Assembly: GCF_027497235.1 (NCBI RefSeq)
Contig: NZ_CP114902.1
Location: 6,350,001-6,414,000, forward strand
DNA from: Micromonospora sp. WMMD1128
GTDB taxonomy: Bacteria; Actinomycetota; Actinomycetes; Mycobacteriales; Micromonosporaceae
DNA: 64,000 bases
Direction: 5' to 3'
The first letter of the stretch is position 1. Every line of letters begins with the position of its first letter. A program made the translations under genes and the position numbers. Positions 25,010 through 33,037 of the stretch are shown one piece after another. The notes under the pieces are model-generated. The model worked only from the letters and a program-made list of their open reading frames with translations. It did not search any database and was not told the DNA's origin.

Positions 25010-25104
25010 GATCCCCAAGGTACGCCGGATCGCCCGCGGCGGATGTGACACCGGCCCCACCACCTCGGAAAGGTGGTGGGGCCGGCCTGGTCGGGAGCGA
25101 GCCG

Positions 25105-28053
25105 TCAGCCCTGGACCACGAACCAGTGGTACGCGTAGTTCGAGCGGTTGCCCGCCTTGTCGATCGCGAACACCGAGATCGGGTACCAGCGCGCCTCGGT
25201 AGGCGTCAGCGTCACCGAGGCGGAGCCGTCCGCGCCCGCCGGCACGGTGATCTCCGGGCCGTTGTCGAACTGGTAGACGTACGACTCGACGTCGGGCATC
25301 CCCGGTGTGAACGTGAAGACACCGGGCACGCCGACGCCGCCGCCCGGCTCACCGTAGGGGTAGGTGGTGGAGCTGATCGCCGGCGCGGTGCTGACCACGA
25401 AGGAATAGCTCGCCTCCGGGGACAGCTCGCCGGCGGCCGAACGGGCCCGGACGGTGAGCGTGTTCCGGAAACCCCGGTCCGGGGTGATGGTCAGCTCGGC
25501 CGCGGTGCCGTCGGTCACCGCCACGGTCTGCTCCGGCCCGCCGTTGAGCCGGTAGACGAACGCGATGGTGTCCGGCAGCTCCGAGTCGAACCGGAAGGCA
25601 CCGGCCACGCCGATGCCGCCCTGCGGGTCGTACTCGTTGTAGAGGTAGGAGACGATCGTCGGCTTCGGCTCGCGGACGCTGAACGTGTATTCCCGCGGCT
25701 GGGTGCTGGTGCCGTCCGCGGTCTCCCCGATCACCGTGAGCTGACGCCAGCCTGAGGTCTCCGGCGTCCAGATGATCGAGGCGGTGCCGTCGGCCGCCGC
25801 GTCGACCGTTTTCGTCTCCTCGCCCCAGAACGTGTAGTGGTACTTCACCATGCCAGGGCGCTGCGGGGTGACGGTGAAGACCCCGGCCACGCCGGGCAGC
25901 CCGCTGTTCGTCTCCTTCGGGTACTGCTCGGACGAGACCAGGGGCGCGTCGTTGACCAGGAACGTGTACGTCCGCTCGGCCGACACCGTCCCGTCAAGGG
26001 TGACCCCGCGCACGGTGAGGGTGTGCGTCCCGCCCTGCTCGGGCGTCCAGCCGACGGTGGCGTACCCGTTGGCGTCGGCGTCGACGCTCTGCTCGGCGCC
26101 GCCGTCGAAGCGGTAGCGGTAAGCCACCGTGTCGGGCACCTCGGAGCTGAGCCGGAACTCGCCGGCCTGCCCGGGGCCGCCGGCCCACTGGTCCGGCCAG
26201 TACAGGCTGGAGTAGACCCCGGGCAGCAGGTCCCGGACCTGGAAGAACCAGGTCGCCGGCTCCGACTCGGTGCCGTCCCGGCTCACGCCCCACACGCCCA
26301 GGTCCACCCAGCCGGCCGCGGTCGGCGTCCAGGTGATCGAGGCGGTGCCGTCGGCGTTGGCCCGCACCGTGCCTTCCTCGCCGTTGAAGTGGTAGCGGTA
26401 GCTGACCGTGTCGGGAACGCGCGGGGTGAAGGTGAAGACACCCGGCACGCCCTGGCCGCCGCCGACGCCGTACTCCTCGTAGACGGTCGCCGAGATCTTC
26501 GGCTCGGTGGGCAGCGAGAACTCCCGCGTCGCGGTGACCTCCACCCCGGCGGCGGTGACACCGGTGACGGAGAGCGTACGGTTGCCGCCCCGGGTCGCCG
26601 TGACGGTGAACGCGGCGGTGCCGTCGGCGGCGGCGTCGACGGTCCGCTCCGGGTCACCGTCCAGGCCGTAGCGGTAGCGCACCACCCCGTCGAGCTGCGA
26701 GCGCACCTGGAACGTGGCCGGCACGCCGATCTCGTCCAGCCGGCCGTCGACGATCGGCGAGACGTCCTCGGCGAAGAACGTGTAGTCGGTGGTCGCCGAG
26801 CGGTTGCCGACCGCGTCCAGGCTCCACACGCGCAACGTGTTCCCAAGGCGTCCGGGCGTCAGCGTGACTGTGGCCGAGCCACCCGGCCGGTCCGCGTCGA
26901 CCGTCTTCTCGCTGCCGTAGTTCAGGGAGTAGCCGTACGTCACGACGTCCGTCGCGCCGTTGGCCGTGAACGTGAACGCGCCCGGAAGGCCCGGGTGCAG
27001 CTCGTAGTCGTCCGGGAAGTCGGTGGAGGTCACCGTGGGCGGCGTCGCCGGGCCACGGACGTCGTAGCGGAAGTAGCAGATCGGGCTCCAGTCGCCGGTG
27101 GCCCGGCTGTCGGCCGAACGCATCCGCCAGGCGTACGTGCGGTCGTGCTCGAACGGCACCGGCCACATCTGGTCAAACCGGCCGACGGCACGCTCGCCGT
27201 CGCGGGCGTAGTCCGTCTGCTCGACCCGCGCGTCCGGCTGGTCGACCGGCCAGGCCGCGAACAAGGCGGTGAGCTGGTCGGTTCCGCCGGTGTCGTTCCG
27301 GTCCCGGTCGTGCACCACGCCGGACAGCGTGGGGGAGCGCACCACCTGGTACGGCTCGGCGGTCGTACACGCGGTGCCGGCCGTGGTCTCCAGCTCGGTC
27401 GGCACGCCCGGCCGGAAGTTGTAGTCGATGGAGATGCCGGCCTTGACCGCGTACCTGCGGGCCAACGTGGGGTCCTGCTCCGCGTCGGCCGGAAGCCGCA
27501 GCGACAGGGTCAGCGTCGACCGGCCCTCGGCGAGCGCCTGGCGCAGCCCCTCGCTCGCGTCGAACTCGACCCGGGGCGCCGGACAGACGGTCTGGTTGGT
27601 GAGCTGACGGTTGTCGACCAGGCCCAGGTCGGCCGGGGGCTTCCGCCAGCTCGACTTCGCGGTGTAGGGCGAGGTGCGCCACAGCTCGATCTTCGGACGC
27701 TTGGTGCAGTCCGCGCCGGCGGTCTCCTTGACGTCGAGCACCGCGCGCTCGATGTCGGCGCCCCGGTAGCGCGAGATGTCGAAGGTGAGGTAGGCCCGCG
27801 ACGTGTGCGGGTGACCCTTGGCGTCCTTCCAGGTGCCGACCGGCAGGTCTCCCGGCCGGTTCAGGTTGTTCTTGCCCGGCGTCTTCGAGTCGGTCCAGCC
27901 CCAGGCGGTGCTGGTCTCGTAGCGCACGTCGTACGCGGCGGCCGGCGCCGCGGTGGCGACGACCGTCCCGGCGGCGACCATCATGGACAGCGTGGCGGCG
28001 AGCAGGTTCCGCCCGCCGGTCCGAAGTGGATTTCTGTCAGGCATGAGGGTCAT
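25105..28053 (-). CDS. Large secreted protein with DNRLRE-like domain and Ig-like repeats
   Basis: ATG 28053 (AGGTGG upstream; ATG 28044 also possible) gives 982 residues. A signal peptide ([26 protein letters not shown], cleaved near residue 40) precedes a DNRLRE-like beta domain (about 42-210: [23 protein letters not shown]...). Then come about seven ~95-residue beta-sandwich repeats, each with a G-V-P-G-x-F-T-F-T start, a Y-R-Y-x-F-x-G-x-E turn, a V-D-A-x-A-D-G-T-A strand and a W-T-P segment. Such repeats resemble bacterial Ig-like folds of extracellular adhesive or matrix proteins. There is no catalytic domain or sortase signal, so it is probably released or wall-associated. A neighbouring sigma/partner locus is divergent. 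Confidence 0.83.
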   Translation of the reverse strand: MTLMPDRNPLRTGGRNLLAATLSMMVAAGTVVATAAPAAAYDVRYETSTAWGWTDSKTPGKNNLNRPGDLPVGTWKDAKGHPHTSRAYLTFDISRYRGADIERAVLDVKETAGADCTKRPKIELWRTSPYTAKSSWRKPPADLGLVDNRQLTNQTVCPAPRVEFDASEGLRQALAEGRSTLTLSLRLPADAEQDPTLARRYAVKAGISIDYNFRPGVPTELETTAGTACTTAEPYQVVRSPTLSGVVHDRDRNDTGGTDQLTALFAAWPVDQPDARVEQTDYARDGERAVGRFDQMWPVPFEHDRTYAWRMRSADSRATGDWSPICYFRYDVRGPATPPTVTSTDFPDDYELHPGLPGAFTFTANGATDVVTYGYSLNYGSEKTVDADRPGGSATVTLTPGRLGNTLRVWSLDAVGNRSATTDYTFFAEDVSPIVDGRLDEIGVPATFQVRSQLDGVVRYRYGLDGDPERTVDAAADGTAAFTVTATRGGNRTLSVTGVTAAGVEVTATREFSLPTEPKISATVYEEYGVGGGQGVPGVFTFTPRVPDTVSYRYHFNGEEGTVRANADGTASITWTPTAAGWVDLGVWGVSRDGTESEPATWFFQVRDLLPGVYSSLYWPDQWAGGPGQAGEFRLSSEVPDTVAYRYRFDGGAEQSVDADANGYATVGWTPEQGGTHTLTVRGVTLDGTVSAERTYTFLVNDAPLVSSEQYPKETNSGLPGVAGVFTVTPQRPGMVKYHYTFWGEETKTVDAAADGTASIIWTPETSGWRQLTVIGETADGTSTQPREYTFSVREPKPTIVSYLYNEYDPQGGIGVAGAFRFDSELPDTIAFVYRLNGGPEQTVAVTDGTAAELTITPDRGFRNTLTVRARSAAGELSPEASYSFVVSTAPAISSTTYPYGEPGGGVGVPGVFTFTPGMPDVESYVYQFDNGPEITVPAGADGSASVTLTPTEARWYPISVFAIDKAGNRSNYAYHWFVVQG

Positions 28054-28253
28054 CCCTCATCCACCTTTCCCCGATTCACCCCGTACTCGATCGACGGGGG
28101 CAGCGGATGTTATCCAGCCGGACGGACATCGGGCGATCCCGATTCGCGAGGAGCGGCCACACCGGACGGAACGGTCAGGCAGGCCGGACCGTACGGTTGA
28201 TCGGGCGGACGGGAAGACCGGATGCAGCGGATCCGGCTGGTCACACGTGACAG

Positions 28254-28532
28254 TTGCGAACACCGCCGACCGCAGAGGACCGCGATGACCCCACGGCAAC
28301 AGGCCCGGCCACCCCGGGACGGGACCGGGTGGCGTTGCTGGAGGCGCTGGCCACCCTACCCGCCGACCAGCGCCGCGCGATCGTGCTGCACCACCTGGCC
28401 CACCTGAGCGTCGCCGAGATCGCCGCGCAGGTCGGCGCGCCGGAAGGCACCGTGCGCTCCCGGCTGTCCCGGGGGCGGGCCACGCTCGCCGGCCACCTCA
28501 CCGAGACCGGATCGGAGCTGCGCCGTGCCTGA
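28254..28532 (+). pseudogene. ECF sigma factor remnant: region 4 only
   Basis: The frame (TTG 28254 or GTG 28329) encodes a clear sigma region 4: ALLEALATLPADQRRAIVLHHLAHLSVAEIAAQVGAPEGTVRSRLSRGRATL. No region 2 is found in any frame of the 200 bp that separate it from the divergent secreted-protein gene, so the 5' half of the sigma gene has been lost. The 3' end overlaps the start of the intact partner gene by 8 bp, showing that the original operon structure is preserved. A free region-4 protein could still bind partners, but it cannot direct promoter melting. Confidence 0.7.
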
Positions 28533-29733
28533 CGTGGAGGACCTGTTCGTCGAATTCGAGACGGCGGCGGCGACCACCTTCCGGCCACCGGGCGTGGCCG
28601 ACGTGCAACGCCGGATCCGGGGCCGCAGACGGCGACGGGGCCTGCTGGCCGGCCTGCTCGCGGTGGCGCTGGCCGGGCCGGCCTCGGCGCTCGCGGTCGC
28701 CCACCGCGCCGACCGACCGGAACCGCGGCCGACGCCGTCGGTCTCGCCGAGCCCGACCGGCCGGCTCACGGTCCGCACGGTCACCCTGCCCGGGGTGTCC
28801 GGTGAGCTGGCCGAACTGCGCTTCGTCTCGGCCCGCGCCGGCTGGGCGCTCTTCGACACCTGCGCCGGGGCCGACGAGTCGGCGGCTGGTTGCCGGCGTA
28901 CCGTCGCCCGGACCGTGGACGGTGGCGTGACCTGGCAGCGGTCGGCCCTGCCGGCGGTGCCGGACGGCAGGGTGCATCTCCTTCCCGTGGACGCGGGCAC
29001 GCTGGCCGTGATGACCCGCGTGGGCTACCTCGTCACGATGGACGGCGGGAACAGCTTCGCCAGTCACCCGTTCGACGCGCCGCAAGCGGCGGTCCGGCGC
29101 GTCTTCGCCACCCCGAGCGGGCTCTACCTCGGTTGCCCCCCGGACGGGGTGCCGACGACGTGCGACCGGCAACGCGTGCTGCGGGTGAGCGGTGTGCTGC
29201 ACTTCCACCAGCCGCCGATCACGCTGCGGTCGGACGCCGAGAACGCACTGGTCGAGGGTGCCGACGGCCGGCTCTGGCTCACGGTCGGCGACGACGACGG
29301 CCTGACCGTGGTGACCAGCGCCGACCAGGGCGCCACCTGGCAGGAGATGCCGTCGGTTCCCCGGGCCGCCCGGCAACTCGTGCTCGCACCGGACGGGCGT
29401 GACGTCTGGCTGGTCCGAACGGAGCAGCCGAACGGGGTGTGGCGGCTGGCCGGCACCGGCTGGCAACCCGGGCCGGCCCTGCCGGACGACACCGACGGGA
29501 TCGCCGCGCCCGGCGCCGGCCTGCTGGTGGTCACCAGCGCGTACGGCGGGTTGGGCTTCGTGACCGGCGGCGGCTACGTCGAGGTGCCCGAGCTGCGCGG
29601 GCCGTTGCGGACCTCGGACCCGGGCACCTCGGTGAGGGTGCTGCCGGACGGCACGGTCGTGGCCCAGCACGGCCGGACGTGGTTCCTCGGCGTCGGGCGG
29701 GGGGTGGACCGTAGCTGGCTCCAGCTCTCCTGA
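28525..29733 (+). CDS. Membrane-anchored beta-propeller (BNR/Asp-box) partner of a sigma factor
   Basis: GTG 28525 gives 402 residues. A short acidic cytoplasmic N-terminus (DVEDLFVEFETAA) is followed by a very basic stretch (RRIRGRRRRRG) and one membrane helix (LLAGLLAVALAGPASALAVA, about residues 38-58). The extracellular part is a propeller with Asp-box motifs TVDGGVTW and SADQGATW plus the related MDGGNSF. Proteins of this design are encoded directly after SigE-family sigma genes in Micromonosporaceae and may act as anti-sigma sensors. Here the partner sigma is truncated, so this sensor may be orphaned or serve another sigma. Confidence 0.75.
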   Translation: MPDVEDLFVEFETAAATTFRPPGVADVQRRIRGRRRRRGLLAGLLAVALAGPASALAVAHRADRPEPRPTPSVSPSPTGRLTVRTVTLPGVSGELAELRFVSARAGWALFDTCAGADESAAGCRRTVARTVDGGVTWQRSALPAVPDGRVHLLPVDAGTLAVMTRVGYLVTMDGGNSFASHPFDAPQAAVRRVFATPSGLYLGCPPDGVPTTCDRQRVLRVSGVLHFHQPPITLRSDAENALVEGADGRLWLTVGDDDGLTVVTSADQGATWQEMPSVPRAARQLVLAPDGRDVWLVRTEQPNGVWRLAGTGWQPGPALPDDTDGIAAPGAGLLVVTSAYGGLGFVTGGGYVEVPELRGPLRTSDPGTSVRVLPDGTVVAQHGRTWFLGVGRGVDRSWLQLS

Positions 29734-29753
29734 CCGCGCACCGACTGCGGTCA
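29731..29753. terminator. Stem-loop spanning two convergent stop codons
   Basis: TGACCGC (29731-29737) and GCGGTCA (29747-29753) are exact complements with a 9-base loop. The left arm contains the TGA of the propeller protein and the right arm the TGA of the convergent gene at 29751. It is short, but placed exactly where a shared terminator is expected. Confidence 0.55.
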
Positions 29754-30197
29754 GGCGCGGCGGTGCACCAACCGGCCGGCGACCACGGTGGCCCGGCAGG
29801 AGCCGTCCGGGTCGAAGACCGCGAGGTCGGCCCGGCCGCCCACCACGAGCGCCGGTGGCCGGGCGGCGGGCAGCACCGCCACCTCGCTGCGGACGGCGGC
29901 GGCCCGCAACGCCGGGTCGGGGACGTGCGCGTCGAGCACCGCGGCGGCGCCGAGCCGGAACAGCGCGTGCACCCGCTCGCGCGGCGTGGGCGCCGGGGGC
30001 AGCGGACCGTCGTGCACCAGCGCGGGCCCGAGCGTGCCGGCCCACCGCCGCACCCGCACCCGGGGGTACGCGCCGGCCAGCTCACCCAGCGGCGCGACCG
30101 CCCCGATGCGGTCGCCGTCGACCAGGACCGCCAGCCCGGGGCGGGGCTCGTCGTCGGGCGTGAGCCGCAGCAGGTCCGCGACGTGGAGCGTGCGCAC
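29751..30197 (-). CDS. Amidohydrolase-like (imidazolonepropionase-like) small protein
   Basis: GTG 30197 gives 148 residues. The protein has the split beta-sandwich of amidohydrolases: LVDGDRIGAVAPLGELAGAYP at the N-terminus and the C-terminal strand pattern GGRADLAVFDPDG...VVAGRLVHR. The central TIM barrel with its metal-binding histidines is missing; the middle consists of ~60 residues (RERVHALFRLGAAAVLDAHVPD). The same short form occurs as a conserved family in Micromonosporaceae, so it is not an obvious local deletion, but it cannot be a normal hydrolase. It is 4 bp downstream of the SGNH hydrolase gene. Confidence 0.7.
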   Translation of the reverse strand: MRTLHVADLLRLTPDDEPRPGLAVLVDGDRIGAVAPLGELAGAYPRVRVRRWAGTLGPALVHDGPLPPAPTPRERVHALFRLGAAAVLDAHVPDPALRAAAVRSEVAVLPAARPPALVVGGRADLAVFDPDGSCRATVVAGRLVHRRA

Positions 30198-30201
30198 CCG
30201 C

Positions 30202-30972
30202 TCAGTCGGCGCTTACCGGCCCGAGGACCGGCCGCTTGGCGGTGAGGAAGTCGCCGGAGGAGCGGCCGGTCAGCCGGCGCTTGATCCACGGGGCCAGGTG
30301 TTGACCGGCCCAGCGCAGGTCGGCGGCGCGGGCGGCCAGCCACGGGGTGGGTGCCGGGTGCGGCGGCACCATCAGCCACTCCTCCTCGCAGCCGACACCG
30401 AGCGCGGTGAGGACCTGCGCGGCCACCCGCCGGTGCCCGGCGGCCGACAGGTGCAGGCGGTCGGTGCTCCAGAGCATCGGGTTGAGGTATGCCTGGTCGG
30501 AGTAGAGGTCGACCAGGATCGCCCCGTGCCGCTCCGCCACCTCGCCGACCACCCGGTTGAGCAGCGTCACCCGGGGAGCCACCAGCCGCTGCCCGGGCAG
30601 CCGGGCCATCACGTCGGCGAACCGGAACAGCACCACGTCGCTGCCGCCGGCCCGCAGCCGCTCGACCACCTTGTCGAAGCGCGGGACGAAGGCGTCCGGG
30701 TCGAAGGTGCGACGCAGCACGTCGTTGCCGCCCGCCGCGAAAGTGATCAGGTCGGGCTTCATGGCCAGCGCGGACGGCACCTGCTCGGCCACGACGTTCG
30801 GGAACAGCCGGCCCCGGATGGCCAGGTTGGCGTAGCCGAAGTCGGGGCCCGCCTCGGCCGCGAGCCGGGTGGCGACCAGATCGGCCCAGCCCCGGTAGCT
30901 GCCGTCCGGATACGCGTCGTCCATGCCCTCGGTGAAGCTGTCGCCCACCGCCACGAAGCTGCGCCAGCGCAC
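30202..30972 (-). CDS. SGNH/GDSL-family hydrolase
   Basis: GTG 30972 with GGAGG four bases upstream gives 256 residues beginning directly with block I, FVAVGDSFTEGMDD (catalytic Ser in GDSFTEG). Block III is AAGGNDVLR and block V is DRLHLSAAGHRR (catalytic Asp and His). There is no signal peptide, so it is a cytoplasmic esterase, lipase or acyl hydrolase of unknown substrate. It is the first gene of a likely two-gene unit with the small amidohydrolase-like protein. Confidence 0.93.
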   Translation of the reverse strand: MRWRSFVAVGDSFTEGMDDAYPDGSYRGWADLVATRLAAEAGPDFGYANLAIRGRLFPNVVAEQVPSALAMKPDLITFAAGGNDVLRRTFDPDAFVPRFDKVVERLRAGGSDVVLFRFADVMARLPGQRLVAPRVTLLNRVVGEVAERHGAILVDLYSDQAYLNPMLWSTDRLHLSAAGHRRVAAQVLTALGVGCEEEWLMVPPHPAPTPWLAARAADLRWAGQHLAPWIKRRLTGRSSGDFLTAKRPVLGPVSAD

Positions 30973-31160
30973 GGCGCCTCCCCTCCGACGTCCCCGCGGA
31001 ATTGCGTCGCCCAGTCTGTCACCGCCCGGGCCGGCCCCGCCGACCCTCCCGGCCGGACGTGGTGGACGTCTCGGCGTCCGGTTCCCGACGACCTCCCGAG
31101 CGGACCATGGGCCCGGCCGTCGGCCCCGCCCGGGCCGCACCGATCGGGTCGACGCGCTGG

Positions 31161-31190
31161 ACGGCCCCCTCGCCGGGGCGTGGGGGCCGT
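31161..31190 (-). terminator. Stem-loop after the DUF1996 gene
   Basis: ACGGCCCCC (31161-31169) and GGGGGCCGT (31182-31190) form a 9-bp perfect stem with a 12-base loop, 24 bp past the stop codon of the secreted protein gene on the minus strand. Confidence 0.7.
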
Positions 31191-31213
31191 CCGTGGGTGG
31201 GGTTCGTGCGGGG

Positions 31214-32728
31214 TCAGCCGCCGGCGAAGGTCACCTCGGTGCCGCACTTGGCGCTCTGGTTCAGGCAGGACTTGACAAGCGGTCCGATGCGGGCCGGGTC
31301 CCAGGCGTTCATGAAGTCGCCGTGCATGGAGGACGGCTTGCCGGAGGAGAGGCTGAGACCGTTCCCGCCCAACGACTGGTAGTTGACCATGAAGGACAGG
31401 TTCGGCACCGCCACCGGGTACTTGCCGGTGCAGACGCCGTTGACCGGGTCGCCCATGTGCGACTTGTGGTCGGGTGAGTCGATGTTCTTGCCGTCCCAGC
31501 AGTCCTTGAAGACGAGCTGGAAGATGAGGTTGCCGCCGGAGGCGCAGACCGGCCAGTTGCCGTCGGCGCTGCGGCCCGTCTCGGCGCTGCCGGCGCACCA
31601 GAACTGGTTGCTACCGGCGTTCTTCGGCGTGTCGACCTGCCGCTTGGCGTCACCCTCGACCATTCGCAGGCCGGGCGGGAAGGGCTTGACGGCCGACGGG
31701 TCCTTCACCCGCGAGCCGTAGTAGACCCGGAAACTCTTCATCGGTACGGGCTTGCCGTCCTTGCGCAGCTCCGGCGTCCAGTAGGCGCTCAGGTCACCGG
31801 GGGCGTTGCAGGTGGTCTTCGAGGAGAGCAGGTCGTCGGTGGTGGTGAAGGCGTCGACCTTCGGGCCGAAGAAGATGTGCATGTGCGAGGCACCCGGCAG
31901 GCCGGGCAGGACGATCGGGTCGTCCGGCGCCGAGTTGGCCAGCTCGCAGTCGGTGTGGAACTCGGGGACGCGAGTGGTTCCCGGCGTCACCGCCTTCGGC
32001 TTGATCGCGTCGAAGGCGGCAAGTTCCTGGTTCCACCTGGCCTGGTCGACCGGGACCCAACCGGCCGTCGGCGCGGTCGGGGTGGCCGGGGTGGTCGGCG
32101 GCGTCGCCGAGCTGGCGCTCGCCGTGGGCGACGCGCTCGCCGTGGGCGACGCGCTCGCCGTGGGCGACGCGCTCGGCGTCGCGCCGGTCGCGGAGCCGAA
32201 CGTGAACCAGTTCAGGTTCACGAAGTCCGACCGGGAGGCGCTCTTCATGACGGCGAAGACGGTCTGCGGACCCACCGGCACGCTGGCCGCCGTGGCGCTC
32301 GCCGTCGTCCACTTCTGCCAGCCGCCGGTGTGGCTGATCGGGAAGCTGGCCAGCAGGGCGCCGGTCTGCGTGCCGAGGCGCAGCTCGACGGTGCCGCCGT
32401 CGGTGTTGTCCGCGGCGACCCGGGCCGTCAGGTCGGTGCCGACGATCGAGATGCCGTCGTACCGCAGCCAGTCACCGTTGGCGAGCCAGCCCACGTTCCG
32501 GCCGCCGTCGGCGTCGCCGGTGTTCTCGGTCTGTGCGCCGGACTGCGCCGCGAAAGCCTCCGCCTGGACCCGGCCAGGCACCACGACCTCCTCGGCCTGG
32601 GCACCGGCGACGTAGATGCCGCTGCCGGCCAGGGCCGCGGCGACCGCGGAGGCGAGCGTGATTCGAGTGAGGCGGCGGCGCTTGTGCGCCCGGCTGGACG
32701 GTGCGACATGCGCGGGGGGAGTCCGCAT
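31214..32728 (-). CDS. Secreted CBM6-like plus DUF1996 protein
   Basis: ATG 32728 gives 504 residues. A twin-basic N-terminus and signal sequence (KRRRLTRITLASAVAAALAGSGIYVAGAQA) precede a CBM6-like carbohydrate-binding module (VQAEAFAAQSGAQTENTGDADGG..., to about residue 175). A Ser/Ala/Thr/Pro linker with three perfect PTASAS repeats follows, then a DUF1996 domain (residues about 225-504: FHTDCELANSAPDDPIVLPG, SHMHIFFG, DSPDHKSHMGDP). DUF1996 occurs in fungal and actinomycete secreted proteins of unknown activity, often attached to carbohydrate-binding modules, with conserved Asp/His/Cys residues. A role in glycan attachment or degradation is likely but unproven. The nearby GH128-like sensor (33038) is suggestive. 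Confidence 0.87.
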   Translation of the reverse strand: MRTPPAHVAPSSRAHKRRRLTRITLASAVAAALAGSGIYVAGAQAEEVVVPGRVQAEAFAAQSGAQTENTGDADGGRNVGWLANGDWLRYDGISIVGTDLTARVAADNTDGGTVELRLGTQTGALLASFPISHTGGWQKWTTASATAASVPVGPQTVFAVMKSASRSDFVNLNWFTFGSATGATPSASPTASASPTASASPTASASSATPPTTPATPTAPTAGWVPVDQARWNQELAAFDAIKPKAVTPGTTRVPEFHTDCELANSAPDDPIVLPGLPGASHMHIFFGPKVDAFTTTDDLLSSKTTCNAPGDLSAYWTPELRKDGKPVPMKSFRVYYGSRVKDPSAVKPFPPGLRMVEGDAKRQVDTPKNAGSNQFWCAGSAETGRSADGNWPVCASGGNLIFQLVFKDCWDGKNIDSPDHKSHMGDPVNGVCTGKYPVAVPNLSFMVNYQSLGGNGLSLSSGKPSSMHGDFMNAWDPARIGPLVKSCLNQSAKCGTEVTFAGG

Positions 32729-33037
32729 TGCCAGTGATTCCTTTGATTCGGTGGTGACGCTCCTGTCGGATGGAGTATGTGCACGCCCGTGACCTGCGGC
32801 AACGTTCCGGAAAAGGAATTAAGGAAGGGTGCGGACAGGTGCCCTGGTGGCCGCCGCGCCCGCTCCGGATAACAATTTTTTACCCTCGCATCCTTAATTT
32901 CTCATTAATGCCACCACCGCGGGCAGTGACGTCTCCCGGCGGAAAACCGTAATCTGACCTGCCAACCGCCGGTCTCCGATAGGAGACGGGCAGCGCGCAC
33001 GGGCGCTGTTCGGGTCGAGCGCACAAGGAGTGGCACC
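32729..33037. promoter_or_regulatory. 309-bp divergent control region with inverted repeats
   Basis: This region separates the secreted CBM6-DUF1996 gene (minus) from the sigma-glycosidase fusion (plus). It holds an unusually AT-rich core (32865-32915). Inverted arms AATTAAGGA (32817-32825) and TCCTTAATT (32891-32899) flank much of that core, and a tight perfect hairpin GTCTCC-GATA-GGAGAC lies at 32972-32987, about 50 bp before the fusion gene start. Any of these could be sigma or regulator targets; none matches a consensus that I can name. Confidence 0.5.
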
